A stretch of 64,000 nt of DNA from Nematostella vectensis (lineage: Eukaryota; Cnidaria; Anthozoa; Actiniaria; Edwardsiidae), in the NCBI RefSeq assembly GCF_932526225.1, contig NC_064038.1, positions 12,709,070-12,773,069 on the forward strand, read 5' to 3'. The notes under the pieces are model-generated. The model saw only the letters and a list, made by a program, of their open reading frames with translations. It was not told the origin of the DNA and did not search any database. Position 1 is the first letter of the stretch. Every line of letters begins with the position of its first letter. Positions 58,785 to 64,000 of this stretch are shown here, one piece after another. The translations under genes were made by a program, and so were the position numbers.

Positions 58785-58867
58785 TTTCTTAAAAAAAAAT
58801 ATTCATTTTTTTGTGCATGACATGGGGAGTCCTACAGTTGGGAACAGATGATGCTAAAAACTCTTGG

Positions 58868-59278
58868 GGAGAACATGTTTAAACCACGGCCAGTTTGCCT
58901 TTTCGCTTACACGCAATCCATATCATCCTAGTAAGGTAAAATGTATTTTTAAAGAATAGAACAAGTGGCTTTAACAAGCATAAATTTCTCTCCACCTTTC
59001 TAAGTACTTCTTTGTTCATCAGATCATAGTTTAAAATAACTGGGGTTTTTTCCACCCAGGTTCCTGCCAGTTTGTAAACATAGCTTGTAGATAATATCTT
59101 CATGTTCACTACCCTACGAAAGGTTCCCTTTTTTCTACTCTTGTTTGTTGGGCTTACTGCCTTTTTTGGCTTTTTAAAGACCACTTTGTCCTCATCCTTT
59201 TGTGGCTTCCATATTGATACCGCTTTTATCACCTTCAGCTCCTTAGCCGACAAGAAATGTGGATGCAGAAGTACACTA
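58868..59278 (-). CDS. Unrecognised minus-strand exon
   Basis: An open frame after an acceptor-like TTTGGTTTAG reads LLHPHFLSAKELKVIKAVSI, then KKPKKAVSPTNKSRKKGTFR and LNYDLMNKEVLRKVERNLCL. It looks coding (charged, few rare codons), but no domain is recognised and there is no ATG at the start. Its last 100 bp are the direct repeat also found at 46,740. It may be an exon upstream of the amplified gene. Confidence 0.35.
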
Positions 59279-59468
59279 AACCAAAAAAGATAAATAGGAA
59301 CATTAATCGTGCAGTATATCTGGTTATCAGAAGCTTAAAATAAGCGCCTTTATAAACACTAGCCATGAATTACTAAATAAGCTCAAATATACAATCTTAT
59401 GATATTTGCTGAAACTATGATATAAAAAGAAATATGATAATATGATATTTAAATTAATGTGATTATGA

Positions 59469-59546
<78 letters not shown>

Positions 59547-59815
59547 TTGTTTTTGAAACACAGGGCACTTTAGGAACTGGATGTTAATGGAAATGGGTTG
59601 ACTTTCTGTGGTCTGAGATCACCACAATTGAGTGTAATGTCAAGAACCAGTGGGTTCATCTACTTCATGTGAGCTTTATTCCTATTATTCTTTATTATAA
59701 TTTAAAAAGATATATTATATGATAAATCACCTAAATTAATTATAAATTATTATTAATTTGTTTTTGAAACACAGCACACTTTAGGAACTGGATATTAAAG
59801 CTAAAGTGATCATGA

Positions 59816-59875
<60 letters not shown>

Positions 59876-60377
59876 TTGTTTTTGAAACACAGGGCGCTTT
59901 AGAAACTGGATGTTAATGGAAATGGGTTCACTTTCTGTGATCTGAGATCACCACAATTGAGTGTAATATTAAGAACCAGTGGGTTCATCTACTTCATATG
60001 AGCTTTATTCCTATTATTCTTTATTATAATTATAAAAAGATGTCTTATAGGATAAATCATCTAAATTAATTATGAATTATTATTAATTTGTTTTTGAAAC
60101 AGTGCATTTTAGGCACTGGATGTTAATGGACGTGGGTTGACTTTCCGTGATCACCACAATTGGGTGTAAAGCCAAGAACCAGTGGGTTCATCTACTTCAT
60201 ATGAGCTTTATCCTATTACTCTTATTTATTTTAATTATTATTTATTTTTATTGTTCTTCATTCGCAATAGTAAATATATATTGTATTAAGATGAAAAATA
60301 CATCGGTCTAGAATAGCAGGAAATGATAAAAAAGAAAATGATATTAAGAAATAGAATCTAAAATTTGAGACCAAGAA
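59279..60377. repeat. Decayed spacer repeats and (ATT)n microsatellites
   Basis: Three to four degenerate copies of the 1.18-kb unit spacer (GTTTTTGAAACA, GGATGTTAATGG and CTACTTCAT-TGAGCTTTAT phrases) are separated by ATT runs at 59,473-59,545 and 59,818-59,873. No exons are retained. Confidence 0.85.
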
Positions 60378-61100
60378 CTAAAAAATCTTATTATCCAAGC
60401 CATCCACCATATAGGGGGTAGTGTTTAGAGTATTTGTTAACGAGAACACATCTATGAAACTTCCACACAGTCTTTGAGTTGGATGATACCCATCCACATA
60501 ATTACCGAGAATTTTCCTGCCTCCATTTAATGCATGTTCGATATGCTTCCCTGTAATTTTTGACGCCAGGCAAGCCATTGTAGCTGGTTGATACCCTTAG
60601 GTGGGTATTACACCTATGGTATGTTTCTGCAAAAACGTTCTTCTGTATTACCAGATTACACGCAGATTCAATTGTTATACATTTGCGAAAGGGGTCGACA
60701 TCCGTTATTCCCATCAACAGCTCCCTGAATTTCAGACAACATCTTAAAATTTCTACGTCACTTCTACAATACTCTATTATTTTTTTCTTTGAATTTGAAA
60801 TTGTAATGAGTTCTCCTTTTTTCTTAATGCCGTTCTAAAGACTGCCCCACTTCTAAATGAGGGAATATGCTTTCTAGAGCTCATCCATGCCAAATGTCTT
60901 AGGGAGCACCTTTAAAGGCATTGGTAAAAATCCAAAGAATCTATTGAGTCCTGCATCCTCTAGTTCAATCGACATAATCTTTGCTTCGTTTAATATGAGC
61001 TTTGGTTGCATACAATTTTTGTAAGAAAAACTTTGCAAAGGAAATAGCCATCATAACACTTAAGATTGTGTGCTAAAATCATGGTATCAATATCATATCA
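60378..61100 (-). pseudogene. Polinton-like protein-primed DNA polymerase B fragment
   Basis: Minus-strand pieces in order: MILAHNLKCYDGYF (exonuclease II-like motif), LILNEAKIMSIELEDAG and LPKTFGMDEL, then EYCRSDVEIL (exonuclease III YxxxD motif), FRELLMGITDVDPFRKC, ITIESACNLV, and YVDGYHPTQRLCG. This is the order in family B polymerases of Polinton/Maverick-type elements and their relatives. Frameshifts near 61,000 and in 60,850-60,900, and no palm motifs, mark a decayed fragment. Confidence 0.75.
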
Positions 61101-61131
<31 letters not shown>

Positions 61132-61570
61132 GAACAAAATAACAAACAGTAAGCGAATGATATATCATGATAATACCATTTTTTGTTTTACTTGACCAAC
61201 GACACACTAAGATTGATAGTATGATATATCATGATAATATCATTTTTTGTTTTACTTGACCAACAACACACTAAGATTGATAGTATAGGGGGTAGCTAAG
61301 TGGAGTAATTTACTAGGTTGCTTGTAGTTACTCCATTAAAAGAGTACAATTCACCCTCAAAATGGAGTTATTTTTTACTCCTTTTTTTTTCTACTCTCTC
61401 AAGGGAGTAGATTTTACCCACTTTAGGGGTAGCTAAGTGGAGTAATTTACTACGTTGCTTGTAGTTACTCCATTAAAGGAGTACAATTCACCCTCAAAAT
61501 GGGAGTCATTTTTACTCCCTATTTTGTTATTTCCCCCTACTAATTGGGTAAATAAAGGGATGATTTCAAC
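61101..61570. repeat. Tandem duplications of 63 bp and about 140 bp
   Basis: A roughly 63-bp unit (ATGATATATCATGATAATA...ACACACTAAGATTGATAG) occurs twice at about 61,158-61,285. An approximately 140-bp unit beginning GGGTAGCTAAGTGGAGTAAT occurs twice at about 61,290-61,540. Confidence 0.85.
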
Positions 61571-61823
61571 CCCCTCCCCCGTGTTTTTACAAAATGGCCG
61601 TTTAAACTCCACCTACTTCAGGGGTTAATACTCGAGAACACCAAGGAAAAGACGTTATTATGAATTTGACAAATCCTTTAATTAAGCAATTCAGTTTAAA
61701 AATTACAAAAATATATATAAAAATTTGTTTAAAAATAGTCATTTGCCATAAGAAACATACACAATATGATCCTCCTACAACAACTTTAACAGCTTCTGAA
61801 CAGTTACCCGTTTTTTAGCATCA

Positions 61824-63818
61824 TTATGATTTTCCAAAAGAACTGCCTCCAGGAAGGAAAATGTGTTCCTTCCTATAAACATAATAAGCCCCCATAAGTA
61901 AAACAACAGCCATGGATATTGCCATGTTTTTGCTTGCAGTAAGAATGATTTTGCCTTCTCCAGCAATATAGAGAGGGTCAACCTTTCCATCACTCCACGA
62001 TCCCACAATTTTTGGGAAAATTGTCTCGCCGACTTCCTCATCTATATCTTCATCTTCCTGAAAAAAAAAAGGTTGGGGGTTGGTTTCCAAGTTTAAACTT
62101 AGTAAATCCAAGGCTGTGAGGGGTCATTTATTCTTTACATCAAATTATCATAGAAGATTTATAAATTAAGGGGAACCTAGATTATATGATACTGTTTTGA
62201 AGGTTAACCTTGGTCATACGATGATTTCTTTCTTTTTCTCCAAGCAAAAATAATATCAAAAAAGGCCTGGATCAATGATACCTCCATTTTACAATGCATT
62301 TTTCCTCCAGAAGCATTCATTATCATAAAATGTAGGATCCACTTTATATCAGACCTTATATAAATAAGCCAACAGAACAAAAAAACACTGAAACATTTAT
62401 GCTTTCTTGTTGATGAGATTGCAAAATGCAAAAATGCATAGTAAATATGTCTTGACCTTGATAAAATGTCATAGTTCAATGAAGCATTTGCTTCAAGGCA
62501 AAAAAGGCTCTGTTTCTTAACGAAAAGACAAAGTAATCTTACCTTGCATAATTGATAAAGCCATTATCTTTTTTGTCTTTTAAAAGAACAGGAAGTTCAC
62601 AGATGGTCAAGATATGCTCAAGTTCTGTAGATACAAAAAAAAAATAAACAGTCACCTACATGTAGTAAAATTGGAATGTGAAATTTTTAGGATACTTAGA
62701 AAATTTGCTTTGCTCAACATCTGCAAAAATGCAAAAATAGCACATCAAAGCAGTTACATATATCATCAGCATGAAGGTTAAAAGCTATAGGCTATCAGTA
62801 TTTACCTTTTTTATCCTCTGGATACTCATCAGCCATTGCTTGCAATTCTTGGCTGAAGCCTTTGCTCTCTTTGGCTCCTGCATGACATATCTTTGGGAGC
62901 AGGGTCAGCAGATTCCCCTCCATTTTCTTAATAATCCCCCCGTCCCCCAGAACCCTCATCATTTCACTTTTGAACTAAAAGAAGACAAAACATAAAAAGG
63001 TGTTACTGTATTTGAATATTAATGACATTTTTTTGTCCATTTTTAAAGCAGATCAGAAAGATGGCAGATTAGCCATAATATTGGGAAAGAGAGGGGGTGA
63101 GTTAGTGAAAGAGGGAGGGGGGGAGTGAGATAACACGTTGTGATAACATTTCAAGAATGGTGTATTAATTATCTGAATACATTTTCTGTACCTGATCCAC
63201 ATGCATAGAGTGCATCATAACTAACCTCAGTCAGGAGTTGCAGGGCAGGATATGCCTCCAGCATTGACTCCAATGTCTTCACCTCTCCTTCAACAATGGC
63301 AATCCTCCTTGAATTATAAGTTTGAGACATCAGCTCCTTGATAAGAGGAAAGTTTCGTGAGCCTTTTGCCATCTGTTTTTTCAGCTGGTCCAAGTGCTCC
63401 TTGATTGTCTCCTCCGTTTCCCCCTCATCAAGTTGTGTCACCCCAGTTCCTTTCCTGCTTTTCAGCTCCACCACTACCTTCTTTTTAGGTGCAGATGATG
63501 GTGTTTTAACCTTCCGCATATTCTTAAACCTGTATCGAAAAGCACTTTGCCAGGATCCCTGTGAATGCAAACGCATTAACATGAGAACATCTGAAAACAT
63601 ATCTGTGCCATTATTATTTCACTTACAGAGCCACTTCCCATAGTATCAGCCAAGAAGGGGAATTTCCTTATCAAAAGGAGTGCAACCTGTTGGAGGTCTT
63701 CCCGTTTTGGGTTCATGGTGTGAACCCTTATGGCATTACATATGTCTCTTGTCAGCTCGTTCCTCTGACTGTTGTTAAGAAGTTTCTTTTTCAAACCATC
63801 CGTAACAGAAGGGGAAAA
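61824..63818 (-). CDS. SAMD3-like uncharacterised protein gene (5' end outside exons seen)
   Basis: Exons read by splice sites and phase: 63627-63818 (0/0), 63226-63558 (0/0), 62806-62974 (0/1), 62543-62624 (1/2). A last exon at 61824-62057 ends TAA; one or more exons between are unresolved. Blocks such as LTRDICNAIRVHTMNPKRED, LLIRKFPFL and GSWQSAFRYRFKNMRK match a widespread fish/cnidarian family often annotated 'sterile alpha motif domain-containing protein 3-like'. The C-terminal exon has MAISMAVVLLMGAYYVY. A different frame just after RKEHI looks more like the family end (FLEAVLLENHND), so a late frameshift is possible. Function is unknown; the SAM domain would lie upstream, beyond the window. 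Confidence 0.65.
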
Positions 63819-64000
63819 CTGCAATGTCATACAAAAATATCAATCAAATGAAAGTCTCACATTAAATAACTAGTTCACTGTCTGAATATATGTGTGTGAA
63901 TTATGCTTACAAAGACAACACCCTCTATAAATAAAAGACAAAAAACTCACATTACAATGATAATTATTATTATCCCACTCAGTGAGGCTTGCCAACAATA
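63819..64000. other. Intron of the SAMD3-like gene
   Basis: Sequence upstream of the acceptor GACATTGCAG. Nothing else was recognised before the window edge. Confidence 0.5.

Larger units (their letters stand above)
54250..58790. repeat. Four tandem units of about 1.18 kb
   Basis: Units begin at 54,250, 55,425, 56,603 and 57,786. They are almost identical except in a (CTT)n run and small indels; the fourth is most divergent. Each carries the same exon set on the minus strand plus an AT-rich spacer. Decayed spacer copies continue to about 60,220. Confidence 0.95.

Overview
The window is eukaryotic and animal, most likely a cnidarian (anthozoan-like). That assignment is an inference from gene content: a secreted Kazal/follistatin-type gene in many small phase-1 exons, GT-AG introns, and a mixed load of Penelope-like, CR1/L2-like, Harbinger, ISL2EU and Polinton-type sequences. 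I see no operons, CRISPR array or convincing tRNA gene.

Region 1 (1-12.2 kb, plus strand): eleven consecutive exons of one cysteine-rich gene. Five are single Kazal domains, three carry tandem FOLN-like cysteine modules, and three are FOLN+Kazal (follistatin-type) modules. Most exons are phase 1-1 and several are recent tandem duplicates. The introns hold MITE-like elements and large minisatellites, including about 150 copies of a 22-bp unit.

Region 2 (13.4-41.5 kb): three tandem minus-strand genes, each three exons and 156 codons, for a GuaD-type (cytidine-deaminase-fold) guanine deaminase. The second intron of each is largely a 39-bp minisatellite whose unit is a copy of the exon 2/intron 2 boundary. 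The intact 5' splice-site core therefore recurs 16, 17 and 49 times, with exact 39-bp periodicity. Copies 2 and 3 lie in a recent segmental duplication of about 9 kb. Comparing the duplicates gives filled/empty pairs for a truncated LINE, a TTAA-type MITE and a MITE with 9-bp target duplications. Between copies 1 and 2 sits a Penelope-like element with hammerhead ribozyme motifs and a rearranged second copy.

Region 3 (42.3-53.6 kb): a complete Harbinger transposon (DDE nuclease plus Myb/SANT-like protein). Next comes a decayed Mutator-like transposase gene split by a 4.17-kb ISL2EU-type element carrying a THAP-DDE transposase and a SAP-SWIM-YqaJ nuclease. The insertion is flanked by a 2-bp AT duplication, and removing it rejoins the interrupted gene in frame.

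Region 4 (54.2-64 kb): four tandem units of about 1.18 kb, each carrying the same minus-strand exons of an unrecognised gene. Three share a 5-bp frameshifting duplication. Then come decayed copies of the spacer, a broken protein-primed DNA polymerase B fragment (Polinton-like), and a minus-strand multi-exon gene resembling SAMD3-like uncharacterised proteins.

Exon structures are read from splice consensus, phase and family alignment from memory. No transcript evidence or database search was available.
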